Positions 37,571 through 48,545 of a stretch of DNA of 64,000 nucleotides are shown here, piece after piece. The stretch spans positions 248,001-312,000 of the forward strand of contig WFMF01000130.1 of the NCBI GenBank assembly GCA_011033025.1, in the 5' to 3' direction. The translations under genes were made by a program, and so were the position numbers. The number at the start of each line of letters is the position of its first letter. Within the stretch, counting starts at the first letter, position 1. This DNA comes from Beroe forskalii (lineage: Eukaryota; Ctenophora; Nuda; Beroida; Beroidae). The notes below the pieces were generated by a model. It saw only the letters and a list, made by a program, of their open reading frames with translations. It made no database searches and was not told the origin of the DNA.

Positions 37571-38935
37571 AAAGCGCGAGAAAACTCCATACCGCCAATG
37601 ACATACGTAATAAAAGTTTGTTGTTTCGGCCAAAGTTTGTTGTGTTTTAATCTACGAAACACAGTACAAGTTGCAGTGATTCGATCAACTCATGTCTCCA
37701 TATACCAGAAACAGAAAATTACAAATGTCACAATGTCACATAGTTTTGAGATGAGACCACATTGCTGACAACTCCATATCCCGACTCTATATGACTGTCA
37801 AGCAATGACGATTAAAGTGATAATACATCAGTAGTAAACAATGAAATGGGTGAACGAACATGGTATTTCTGTGTAGGTATACACAAAACCATCCGTAGAA
37901 CGTTCCAGAAATGACTAAATACTGGCAGACTTACGTCGATGTTTTGTAAATTGTGTGTATAATACAATTAAATCATCGAGTGTTGCAATGTTCCAGAATG
38001 TGCCCAAAGTACACCCAATAAATTCCCAACGCAACACAACAACACGTTTTTCCCTTCCTCTCGCGTGCTCCACAACGCGACATTTAAACTTTTAAAATTG
38101 TAATCATGTTTGCGAGTTACAAAGATCAATTACCGATAATTGCTGATTATAACAACAGGAGTCGTCATGCATTGTTATAAGAAATGGATGGTATTGTAAA
38201 CATTTGGCATTCACAATTTAGCATCGAACAGTTTCAAGTTAAAGCCATGTTCTCATTGTTTAGAATCACCAAATATATTGCTCACAGACCTCTGGACGAC
38301 TGAGTAACATGAATATGCGATGTTTCATGACTCAGATAGTCAAATACATGAGAATGTATAAATTGTACATTGTACATTCCGTTTTTATAATAACAACAAC
38401 ACAGAATAGACGTACACACACAGTGTGAACTGTTTATCACGTACATTGATTGTTACACACTTTAACACGCACATTGGACAAGGTAACAACTAATAATAGC
38501 TTGTGAAGTTGACACCAATTGTTGTTTCCTAAATAGAACACGTGTGTGAAATATGGCAGGTTTAAAGTGACGTCATTATCAGAGCATAGAGTAATCAATT
38601 GATGATCTCAGACCGCCATAACACCCCCACACCTTTACATGTGTTACTGCTCAGCAATCATGGTACTTCCTCAACATGATGGTACCTCTTTCGTAGGTTC
38701 TAATTGTACATTCATACATACATTATGCTTCTAAGCAGATGTGTATGACTCGATGCTAGCAATTTGAACGTCAAGACTCAAGTACTATACAAATTCTCAA
38801 AAGTTTAATAAATTGAAATACTTACATTTGTACAGATCATATGAAATATGAATATTAGCTATTTAAGAATGCTATAAGGAAGTTTTGAATAGGGTATTTA
38901 TAAGAGGTAGCCGGTTAATTAATTGAAAGACTTAC
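37571..38935. other. No recognised gene; one CRE/GATA motif
   Basis: AT-rich unique sequence. TGACGTCATTATCA at 38568-38581 belongs to a motif family seen five times in the window. No exon was found. Confidence 0.5.
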
Positions 38936-38967
38936 ATTTGAATCTGCGTAATCAACGTCCCAACACT
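38936..38967 (-). CDS. Tudor-like gene, 32-bp exon
   Basis: Acceptor CCTCATTTCAG, donor AAT|GTAAGT. Encodes ECWDVDYADSN when joined in phase 1 to the preceding exon. Very short, so support is splice sites and phase. Confidence 0.45.
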
Positions 38968-40620
38968 CTGAAATGAGGCGATTTCACACTAAATAGATGT
39001 CATGAATTAATCATAATTTGTAATTACTGAGGAATCTCCTGAAGTGAATTCCATCTCATTCAAAATGTACTAGATTACGCAACATATAAGGGTTTAACAG
39101 TGTACAAGTTGTACAGCATCTATCAGGCTTCAGCGATCCTTATCGACACATATCCTCACTTACAAAGTAAACTCTAAGAGAACAGAAGATCCCTCATAAT
39201 TACCTTTAGTTTTATCTTCAACACAGGTTTCTTGGTCTTTGCCGGCTGAAGGGAACATTGTACAATGAAAGGGAAGTGAACGTCTGACAAAGAACCCATG
39301 ATCCATCAGCAGTATCGCATAGTACTGATCCACTTCGAAAACAGGGATGAAATTCATCGCCCGGAAAGATTACAAATCGCAATTGTACAGCAAAATCAGT
39401 CGTTAGGTATATATAAATAGTAAGTTATGTTATAGGTATTCAAACTTAGCAAGTATCGGAAACTTATTACACCCTTATATAATTGTTGGCAATTTTTATA
39501 TATTCAAGTTACAATGTTATATATATCATGTCAATTTGGCCCTAACTAGTAGTAGTAGTAAGAATGCAGTGGTAATTATATGCCCAGTATGATGGATAAA
39601 TTCTTCTTTCCAAGAAAAATAATAATCAAGTGCTCTGAAGTAATCGGTAATTGCTCTTGTGAGATTCATTCCAAGAACTAAAGAAACGTCAAGTCTGTAG
39701 AAAGGAGGAATTATATCAGAACATACATAGTTTCACTATGCAAGCATACCAAGGTTTACGATCAACTGCTCCGTAGGCTTCTTGTCTTCCAAAGACACCA
39801 GGACATCTTTACCATCCACGCCTGAAATCAAGAAGTCATATAAAAATTGTGTTAAACAGGTTGCTCACCAAAAGGTCTGAATTATCCAATAATAATTTCA
39901 CTTGCTTTAACCTGATGTATTATCATGTGCCTTAAGATGTTAACTTTTGAATTAGGATTAAAACATTGCTTCAGGAATGATGAGAAACTTACTGTCCACA
40001 CAGTAAAGAGAGGCTGTGTTGTTGAATGCCGCCCTGTAACACTCAAATTCCTCCTCAGATCCAATAACGTCACTGAAAGAAGAGCTGTTTCAGACAAAGA
40101 TGAGGAAAATATTTCAAGCTGCTGATAATGCTTCAAGCTGCTGATAATTAGATTTTCCTGTGCTGTGACAATGCCCAAATGTGCTTTAAAATGTGTTTTG
40201 GAAAGTATATTAGTGTGCATTGCATAAAAGTGCCCAGGCGTGTCATGATATGTAACACATTCAAAAAGGTCAAGACACCATGGCACATCCAAGATGTTCC
40301 TTCATATAAATTTTTAAATATGTATATTGTAATTGTGTTGTAAAATTATATACATTCATTCATTCAGTAAAAGAATTTAATTGAATAGAATAAAAGAATA
40401 ATATCTTCACTGCATGCCAATCTTGTCAACTCTTGTCTTGATAAAACAATAATATCTTCACTACATGCCAGTCTTGACAACTCTTATCTTGAAATCCCTC
40501 ACAGGGAACACAACTCTTTCGTTACATCTAATTTTTCAAAGACATGATTGACTACGATATGTCTTACCATCTCTTTGAATTACAACATCCCCCTATTTGG
40601 TACCAACTCTTATACAGAGC
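38936..40620 (-). CDS. Tudor-domain-like protein, five chained exons (partial)
   Basis: Exons in transcript order 40568-40620, 39993-40072, 39750-39821, 39204-39332 and 38936-38967 join in unbroken phase (0-2, 2-1, 1-1, 1-1, 1-0) to 122 residues. Key segments: EEEFECYRAAFNNTASLYCV, then DGKDVLVSLEDKKP, then DQYYAILLMDHGFFVRRSLP, then ECWDVDYADSN. The CYRA...YAILLMDHGF pattern resembles a Tudor core (WYRA...V.F.DYG), a fold that binds methylated arginine or lysine and is frequent in germline piRNA factors. It is not close enough for me to name an orthologue; TDRD12-like is one possibility. Exons are short and the gene continues on both sides. Confidence 0.5.
39204..39332 (-). CDS. Tudor-like gene, core exon
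   Basis: Acceptor CCCTGTTTTCGAAG, donor AAAG|GTAATT, phase 1 to phase 1. Encodes DQYYAILLMDHGFFVRRSLP, then FHCTMFPSAGKDQETCVEDK. An ORF in the same frame runs 5' to an ATG at 39357, but phase with 39750 favours the inner acceptor. Confidence 0.55.
39750..39821 (-). CDS. Tudor-like gene exon
   Basis: Acceptor TTGATTTCAG, donor CTTG|GTATGC, 72 bp, phase 1 to phase 1. Encodes VDGKDVLVSLEDKKPTEQLI followed by VNL. Confidence 0.6.
39993..40072 (-). CDS. Tudor-like gene exon
   Basis: Acceptor TTCTTTCAG, donor GACA|GTAAGT, 80 bp, phase 2 in and phase 1 out. Encodes DVIGSEEEFECYRAAFNNTA, then SLYCVD. A longer ORF (39882-40292) in another frame over it is a shadow. Confidence 0.6.
40568..40620 (-). 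CDS. Tudor-like gene exon
   Basis: Acceptor CTCCATGTGCAG, donor GATG|GTAAGA, 53 bp, phase 0 in and phase 2 out. Encodes ALYKSWYQIGGCCNSKR. Supported by splice sites and phase only. Confidence 0.45.
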
Positions 40621-41640
40621 CTGCACATGGAGTTGGATGGAGGTAGTAAACAGAACAATCTATTCAATCACCTGTCATTACTGGAATCTTGAGGATGAAA
40701 ACCAACCATTCCTCAACAAATCAAATCATGATTCAATTGTTTATTCAGATAAATCTAAATAAAAAGAATTGGTATACAATTACTGCTATATATTTACTTT
40801 CCTCAGCAAGGGTGTGCTGAGGAATCACAATAGTCTCAGATGTAAGATCTCGAATTGAAAAATTACAATATCGATTTAAAATTACTGAATCTTCAGTAAT
40901 TGTGAAATGATTTGTTGATCAAATTTGATCAGTTTCAAAATTCTGATGCAGTTTTAGTGGGTATTTTGCATTGGTCAAGAAAAATGAAATTCAAAAGTAA
41001 ACGAGGAGAAATTTTCAATAGAACAACCATAAAGCCATACAGCATTTAACAATGGCGAAGGCCAGCATATACACAAGGATTTCATTCATTCCAATGTAAG
41101 TTGGACTAAAATTGCCATGGCTGTTAGTAAAAGAAATCTTTTTAAACTTACAACACAACACATATTAAATTAACTATCTGAGGATGATCAACATTCACAA
41201 GGAGATAAAAAATATGGCCCATGGCCAGTTGGTTACCCAAGTAGTCCATTAAAAAGGGAACAAAAACCATGGCAGTGCCCTCAGAAGTAAAAAAGTCAAA
41301 AACACACATACACAGATAACCTCACACAAACAACCTAGTTTCAATAGTCAAGAGATCCTGAAGATGGAATTTTAAATTCCGAAACTGTCAGTCGATTTGC
41401 ATGGTTGTGTGAAATTGTTTGATTCATTCCTTTCATTATTATCATTGAGTTTCATTCATCTCATTCACTTGATATCATGAAGGATCACATTAAAGATTTT
41501 TAAGGAAAAGAAATTTATTTCAAATCATCAATTTGTAATACAATGAAAATGAGCTACATAAAAAATCCTTGCATTGACCTTTTAAAATGAGACAAAATTA
41601 GCTTTAAACATTACAGAGGCAGTCCTACAGCAAGATCTGA
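40621..41640. other. No recognised gene
   Basis: AT-rich. Two small hairpins near 40870-40910 (ATTACTGAATCTTCAGTAAT). Nothing coding is seen. Confidence 0.5.
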
Positions 41641-42480
41641 AGTGAGCTCCAGCTTCTCAAATAAGCACCAAAATGTCAAAATATTTACAATTATCATGAG
41701 GCGACAATTTTGGTTACTCCAAACATCTGACTTCTTGGGGATGCCAATCCTAAACCTCTCTGTCTTTTCAATTCTAAGGGGGGAGGGGGGAGGGGGTTTG
41801 GGGTGTCACTCCTCTTACCTTGGAAAACACAAATTTTTAAAGATATGAGTTGGCCAGAATAGCCTGGACTTGTCACAAGTACCAACACTCTGGGGGAGGT
41901 CTTGAGTCCATAGATCCAACATTGCCCATGTGAGGACTTGGAGCAAAAGTTAAATAATTAAATAATTTAGCTTTAGCTTAAATTGGATGAAAGTTATGGC
42001 TATGCAAAGGGCATGTCAAAGAAACATTGGTCTAGTTTTGACTTTAAGATGGCTATGACCATTCATAAAGGGGGTCCGCAGCAAGGGGGAGGGGGGAGTC
42101 TGGCCAATGCATACATTTGTGGACATATGGGGGAGGGGGTGTTTGGCCAAATGCGGACGTCCGTAGTTTATGGAAATTTTGGTCACTTTGACAGTTTCAC
42201 TAGAAAATTATGAAATTCTGGGCTCAGAATGATCACTCAAAAGACTTTTAAGAAAATGCAGACATGCTGGGGAGGGAGGGGATTCTGAAATGTGGACATT
42301 TGTGGACAAGAGGAAGGGAGGGGTCTAAAATGGCCAAAATTTTGCGGGCAGCCTTGATGGATGGCCCCTATCTCATCCACATTTTCCCCATCAATTAGAT
42401 CAAATTTGATAGGCCAACCAACTAATAAGTGACTTGGGCCTTGTTTGGCCATTTTTGGAGTTTATTGTAGGATAAACATT
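41641..42480 (+). mobile_element. Diverged relative of the 6.6-9.0 kb elements
   Basis: 41695-41790 resembles the unit at 7565-7660 (GAGGTGACA...CTGGCTTCTGGGGG). TCCATAGATCCAACATTGCC at 41908 matches the foldback element end at 8008. The order of the two pieces is the same as at 7.6-8.1 kb. This suggests one composite family of which 24198-25758 is a part. No ORF of note. Confidence 0.6.
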
Positions 42481-43471
42481 GACTTGACAATATGAATTTA
42501 TTAATCAAAAATTATCTATTTGAAGCTGTAATATTGTGACTGGAGTTGGGCACCTCCAAATAAACTGCATCCTGCGAAATGAAATAGATAGTCTAATGGG
42601 TCAAAATCTTGCTACGTGAAGAGGCTAGATAGTGTAGGCTTTGGTTTATACTCTTCTCAGATTTAATAATAATATTAAAAAAGCCCTATCATCCAAAATC
42701 CACAAAATTGCCATATCTCAGTTCACAAATTTTCTCAACTGTACTTAACACTTTGCTCAATTTTCAACCAATTTTTCAACCTCTCTCCATAATATTATCA
42801 CAAAGTCTGCAAAACTAAATTGCACACTTTGCATTAGGACCCCAAAAATCTCCCAAATCTTGACCATTGGAGCAAAATCCCCTTGTCTGTGAAACTATTA
42901 TGTATCTAAATATTATCTGTATAATCACATGTGATTTTCAGGTCTAGTAATTTCTCTTGAACTTTCTAGAGTACAGACTTTCTTTGTCAGGCGTTGCCTG
43001 ACCCCCTCGCGCACGCAAAGCGCACACACCACAACTGGCAGAGTCATGACGACGTCAGACAAGACTTTCTAGGGTAGACTATAGGGTACAGAAGAATAGT
43101 TTCTATCTTTAAGAAATTAGTCAACTTCTTCAGAAAATCATACACATGTGTTAGGCTTACTAGGCTTAGTTACTGTTACATCAAAATTTATCACTTATTA
43201 ACAATGAATTAATTCTGAATAATTACAAATTTAAGTATTTCATAGTTGAATCATTGCATGGAAAAGTATGGAAAAAATATGGAAATAGAAATAGAAAATT
43301 TTTTGACATGATATTAACTTGAATATTCAACCCAATCTCGAGAAAAATTGCCAATAATTTAAAGTACCCTTAGGTCTAGGCACCCACATTTGTTGCTTTC
43401 ACATTATACAATACATCAATAAATGCAATTTACAGATAAAAAGAAATTAAAAGCTGATTTACAGATTAAAA
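42481..43471. other. No recognised gene
   Basis: AT-rich unique sequence with a short CpG-rich patch near 42995-43065. No exon or repeat could be supported. Confidence 0.45.
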
Positions 43472-43704
43472 GGCACCCGTAACATTCATCGGTAGATCAA
43501 ATGGAATTGGTCAATCAATCAACTCCATTTGAACAAATGATATGTTTTAATGGTCCCTGTTGACTTGAATCGTGTTTAAATGAGCAATATTTTGTTGTTT
43601 CCCTACTAGCTTAAAGATTTTCTATTAAAAACACATCAGTCGATCAAATGAATTTGATCGATCGACCAATTCCATTCGATCGACTGACAAACGTTACATG
43701 CACC
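43472..43704. mobile_element. MITE-like element, 233 bp
   Basis: Imperfect terminal inverted repeats of about 45 bp: the left end runs GGCACCCGTAACATTCATCG and on to AATGGAATTGGTC; the right end is its diverged complement ending GTTACATGCACC. The inner part is non-coding. No clear target-site duplication. Confidence 0.65.
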
Positions 43705-43970
43705 AAAAAATTTGTCCGAAATTTTCAAATTTCAGGACTATATGATTTGATATACCTATTGTTAGTCCTTAGTGGCAAGCCCTTTTAATAGATTCTTAAT
43801 TTGACTCGGTGCTTGCCCTCAGCACACCACAGAAGTTTCACATATGAAACTAAGAGAGTGTATTGTTTTCTGTGTGCTGTAAAAATTTATAATTTAATTG
43901 AAGTTTACAGGATTCAGCTTTTATATTGATAACAGTGAAGTTTTATGTCCGTAAAACAATAAAACATAGC

Positions 43971-44357
43971 ACATCGTTGAGATATGCGCACACATCGTTG
44001 AGATGCGCGCGCATATGAGATGCGCGCACGCGCGCACATCTTTGAGATAATGCGCATATCCTGGAGATGCCTTGAGATGCGCGCGCATACATCTTGAATG
44101 CGCGCGACCGCGCGCGCACATCTTTGAGATAAGCACGCGTACATCCTTGAGATGCGCGCGCACATCCTTGAGATGCGCGCGACCGCGCTCACATCCCACG
44201 CGCGCACATCCTTGAAGATGCACGCATACATCTTGAGATAATGCTCATATCCTTGAGATGCGCTCATATCCTTGAATGCGCTGCTACGCGAGATACATCG
44301 CATATCCGCAAAGATGCAAGCACATCCTTGAGATGCGCTCATATCAGCTAAGATGTT
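43971..44357 (-). repeat. 19-bp CpG-rich minisatellite, minor array
   Basis: Degenerate units GAGATGCGCGCACATCCTT with extra GCGCGC stretches, related to the larger array at 45290. ORFs of 142 and 100 codons on the minus strand (ISRMCARISRM...) are repeat frames, not proteins. Confidence 0.93.
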
Positions 44358-45289
44358 TCACAAACTCGCATTAAAAATGTGCGCACAAAGTACTAGCACG
44401 AAATTACGATAAAAAGTGTAACATTTTTCGCATTAAAGTGTCATAACGCGTTTCGAAATTATAAATGGGTTCTGTCTGAAATTTGGATCCATAACCGCGA
44501 AGACATAAATGGAAAATGACTAATTTAAGACAGACTTTTTGCAATCCTCACGGAAGTTGTGGACAAAAATGATGCAATTTATAGAATTTGTGTACACAAT
44601 GCTCATATCTCGTCTCATGATTCGATTTTCAGAAAAAATTAGTCAGGAAAGCTGTTTATTATGTTTTCAACTTTCTGAAAGTTTCATGATGATTCGATGA
44701 GAAATGGGGAAGATAGAAATTTGACAAAACCCATTTCTCACTGCGACACATGAAACTGACAAAATTTACCCAAACAACGAAATTAATCAGCGCGCACGTG
44801 CTACGCTTCAACATTTAGAATAGCGCGCCGTGGGAATGCACGGGGGCGCTTGCGCGCTATTTAACAGTGTTTTCAGATTTGTTCTACGTCTATCCTGAGC
44901 CGAGTTATGAACAAAACGTCCAAATTTTGACCGGTTGACTTTGGAGATTGATAACTTTTCTTCCACACAATGTATTGCCCTGAAAGTTTCGAGGAATGTT
45001 AGAGGAATTATCGAGCTTTCATTTCCATGTTTTATCTTGTAATTTGAGGGATGATTTATTTTTTCAATCGCGAGTTTTGTGATGCCGATTGATATCCATG
45101 TTGAAACAAATTTTCGGCGTTGCTTATTTTGAGCGCGGCTCCCTTGACCACGTGCAGCCTATAACTTTCCCTCAAATTGTCTCAAAGACCAACAAAACTT
45201 AGTTCATTTGAAAGTACTCATTGTGCCGATCATTTTGGTACCATTTTTGTGGGGATTTGTCCAAGTCAATTTTTCATGTGACCCCCCTA
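44358..45289. other. Spacer between the two 19-bp arrays
   Basis: Non-coding with a CpG-rich hairpin-like patch at about 44815-44865 (AGCGCGCC...GGGGGCGCTTGCGCGCT). No gene found. Confidence 0.5.
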
Positions 45290-46960
45290 TTGAGATGCGC
45301 GCACATCCTTGAGATGCACGCGTACATCCTTGAGATGCGCTCATATCCTTGAGATGCGCTCATATCCTTGAGATGCGCGCACATCCTTGAGATGCGCGCA
45401 TATCCTTGAGATGCGCGCACATCCTTGAGATGCGCGCACATCCTTGAGATGCGTGCACATCCTTGAGATGCGCGCATCGCGAATGCGCGCATCCTTGAGA
45501 TGCGCGCATCTGAGATGCGCGCGTCCTTGAGATGCGCGCATGAATGCGCACATCCTTGAGATGCGCGCACATCCTTGAGATGCGCGCACATCCTTGAGAT
45601 GCGCGCGCATCCTTGAGATGCGCGCACATCCTAGTTGAGATGCGCGCACATCCTTGAGATGCGTGCACATCCTAGTTGAGATGCGCGCACATCCTTGAGA
45701 TGCGCGCACATCCTTGAGATGCGTGCCCACATCTTTGAGATCTAGATGCGTGCGCACATCTTTGAGATGCGTGCGCACATCCTTGAGATGCGTGCGCACA
45801 TCCTTGAGATGCGTGCGCACATCCTTGAGATGCGCGCGCACATCCTTGAGATGCGCGCGCACATCCTTGAGATGCGTGTGCACATATCCAATATCCTTGA
45901 GATGCGTGCGCAAATTCTTGAGATGCGTGCGCACATTCTTGAGATGCACGTGCATATCTCAAAGACGCACGTGCTTATCTCAAAGACGCACGTGCACATC
46001 TGAGCTTGAAAGATGCACGTATACATCTTTAAGAGCATGTGTACACCTTAGAGATGCTTGTGCACACCTTAGAGATGCATGTGCACATCTTAGAGATGCA
46101 TGTGCGCGTCTTAGAGATGCATATGCACATCTTAGAGATGTAAGTGCACATCTCAGAAATACATGTACATATCTTAGAGATGCATATGCACATATTAGAG
46201 ATGCATGTGCACATCTTAGAGATGCATATGCACATCTTAGAGATGCATGTGCACATCTTAGAGATGCATGTGCACATCTTAGAGATGCATGTGTACATCT
46301 TAGAGATGCATGTGTACATCTTAGAGATGCATGTGCACATCTTAGAGATGCATGAGTACATCTTAGAGATGCATGTGTACATCTTAGAGAAGCTATGTAT
46401 GCGCATATCCTAGAGATGCATGTGTACATCTTAGAGATACTTGTGCACACCTTAGCTTAGAGATGCACGTACATATCTAAGAGATGCATGTGTACATCTA
46501 AGAGATTCATGTGTAAATCTTAGAGATGCACGTGCACATCTTAGAGATGCACGTGCACATCTTAGAGATTTAAGTCTCAATCTTGATATGCACATGCACA
46601 TCTTAGAGATGCATATGCACATCTTAGAGAATAGAGATGCATGTGCATATCTTAGGAGATGTTTGTGTTCATGTTAAAGATTCTCGTTCACATCTAAGAG
46701 ATGCTGGTGTCCATCTTAGATATGCATGTGCATATCTTATTGATGCAAATACACATCTTTTTGATGCATGTGCACATCTTTTTTTATGTACAAGCAAATC
46801 CTTTCGATGTCCTTGTACTTCAATTTGATGTACGTGTACACCTTTTTGATGCACGTGAACATTTTTTTGATACATGTGTTCACTTTTCGGTACAAGTGCA
46901 CATCTTTAATTTGATGAACGTACAAATGTTTCTGATGCATGAGCACATTTTTATGATGAA
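45290..46960. repeat. 19-21 bp minisatellite with a left-to-right CpG gradient
   Basis: About 80 units. They begin as GAGATGCGCGCACATCCTT (19 bp), become GAGATGCGTGCGCACATCCTT (21 bp) near 45760, then AGAGATGCATGTGCACATCTT at 46070-46660, and fade as TTTGATGCACGTGCACATC to 46960. Alternating purine-pyrimidine cores (GCGCGCAC, CATGTGCACA) favour Z-DNA. All long ORFs here on either strand are repeat frames. Confidence 0.96.
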
Positions 46961-47884
46961 TAAATCATGCATCATTGCACTTCTAAGTAGTAAGCGTCAG
47001 TAAATTACAATATTCGAGGAATGAATACAAAAATCAGATCAATTGCTGTAAATGTTTATGTAGGAAAAATAATGAGTTTTGCTTCAACTATAAAATCATC
47101 TGTGTCAAAAAAGATCAAGTTCTATCTGGTATTTAAATTTAATTTAAATCACTGTATGTATTTAAACACAGTGCGTTATCCTGTCCTCTAATAAAAGGTC
47201 AGGATAAAACTTTAGGAAAGCGTATCGTGACGTATAATTGTGAATAATTAAAGAAATCAGCATACACTTGTATCCAGTAGTGAGATGGCATATGGTTCAC
47301 TGTGAATTCTCTTGGCTAATTTGACGTATATTTCTTCTGAAATTGAATTTGAACTTAAAGCAGCGTTTACGTTTGTTGAGGACGATTTCATTTAAAGATT
47401 TGGAGTATTGCAGATTATTATATCGCTATGTCGTCCTCATATCTGACCAAAGTTTAGCACATCCGAAATGAACTTCATCATAATTCCTTCTGCCTGAAAT
47501 GACCCTTGTAAATATTATTTCATTGACTCTATTATAATTGGGTGTCAACTATAATTAACCAAGTGTGCAGTATTGAAAGTGAATACTGTGTAGAGGAAAT
47601 AACTCGTACCGAATGACAGACCGACCTGGTTACTAAAATACTAAAGACAAACTGGGACTATTAATACAATCCACCAATACCCGATGTGTAACCCAGAGTG
47701 ACGCCACTGTCAAGTCTTAGATTGTCAAATTGATGACAGAAACACGCCTGCACCCCGTGAACGACACAGATGAAATGTATACAATGTATCGGTAGGAAAT
47801 GTAACAATATTTGACAACTGTGTTTAACGCGTGTTACAATGGAGTTCATTCCTACTTGGCAGCATCATTAGTCTAGGAGCTCAC
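46961..47884. other. No recognised gene
   Basis: AT-rich unique sequence. Nothing coding or repetitive could be supported. Confidence 0.45.
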
Positions 47885-48030
47885 CTTTCCAATATTATAG
47901 GAAAGACTCTCCCAAGCTTCTTGCTTTCCTGGAGTGGTTTTACTGCTTTACTTTGAGTTTCAGACGCCTCCAGAGGTCTCACGATCGGGGGATGTTCCGG
48001 CAAAACCAAAGTCATCATGCATTTCCTTCC
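47885..48030 (-). CDS. Candidate exon, gene unknown (maybe the Tudor-like gene)
   Basis: Acceptor ATGTTTTAG, donor GAAAG|GTGAGC, open in phase 0 to 2, 48 residues: GRKCMMTLVLPEHPPIVRPL, then EASETQSKAVKPLQESKKLG and RVFPIILE. Codon-like and protein-like, but no domain. It is on the same strand as the Tudor-like exons 7 kb downstream and could be an upstream exon of that gene or part of another. Confidence 0.4.
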
Positions 48031-48339
48031 CTAAAACATATCTTGATTCTTGATTTGTTTAATTCTATAATCGATATTTTATTGGGCAAAAGCGAATTGG
48101 GAAAATCGTCATTTCCGACGATGGCGTTTTATATTGTCGACAATGAAATATGAATCGCTGCTGTGGTAAATGAATTCACTGTCGACAAGAATTCAATTTC
48201 ACTGTCGACATTTTTTGCAATAAATTGCCATTTTCGACTATGAATCGCCATTGTTAGCAATGGATACATTTTCGGCAATGAATATCTGATGATCGCCCAT
48301 GGCGATCGACTGACATTTGGTCGCCATTGCTATTCAAGG

Positions 48340-48545
48340 GGAACGGACATTTCATCTCACGACACTTCATCTCAGGACACTTTATCTCGCAATATGTCAG
48401 CTCTCTGCAATGGTAAGGGTCTGGATTAGTGTTATGGTTAGGGTTTGGGTTAGGGACAGGGTTAAGGTTTGGGTTAGGGTTATGGTTAGGGTCAGGATAG
48501 GAAGATGAAGTGTCCTGAGATGAAGTGTCGTGACATGAGATGTCG
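48340..48545. mobile_element. Inverted-repeat element enclosing telomere-like repeats
   Basis: A perfect 25-bp inverted repeat (48358-48382 and 48508-48532; core GACACTTCATCTCAGGACAC) flanks about 120 bp. The inner part (48412-48500) is degenerate TTAGGG/TTTGGG repeats, G-rich on the plus strand. Outer bases also pair partly. It is a small interstitial telomere-like hairpin element, not a chromosome end. Confidence 0.8.

Noticed and set aside
43914..46450. Many overlapping ORFs such as ISRMCARISRM and LRDACAHLRDA on both strands
   Set aside because: 19-21 bp repeat frames, open in several frames and both strands at once.
48412..48500. True telomere or chromosome end
   Set aside because: Short, degenerate, and enclosed in a small inverted-repeat element with unique sequence on both sides.
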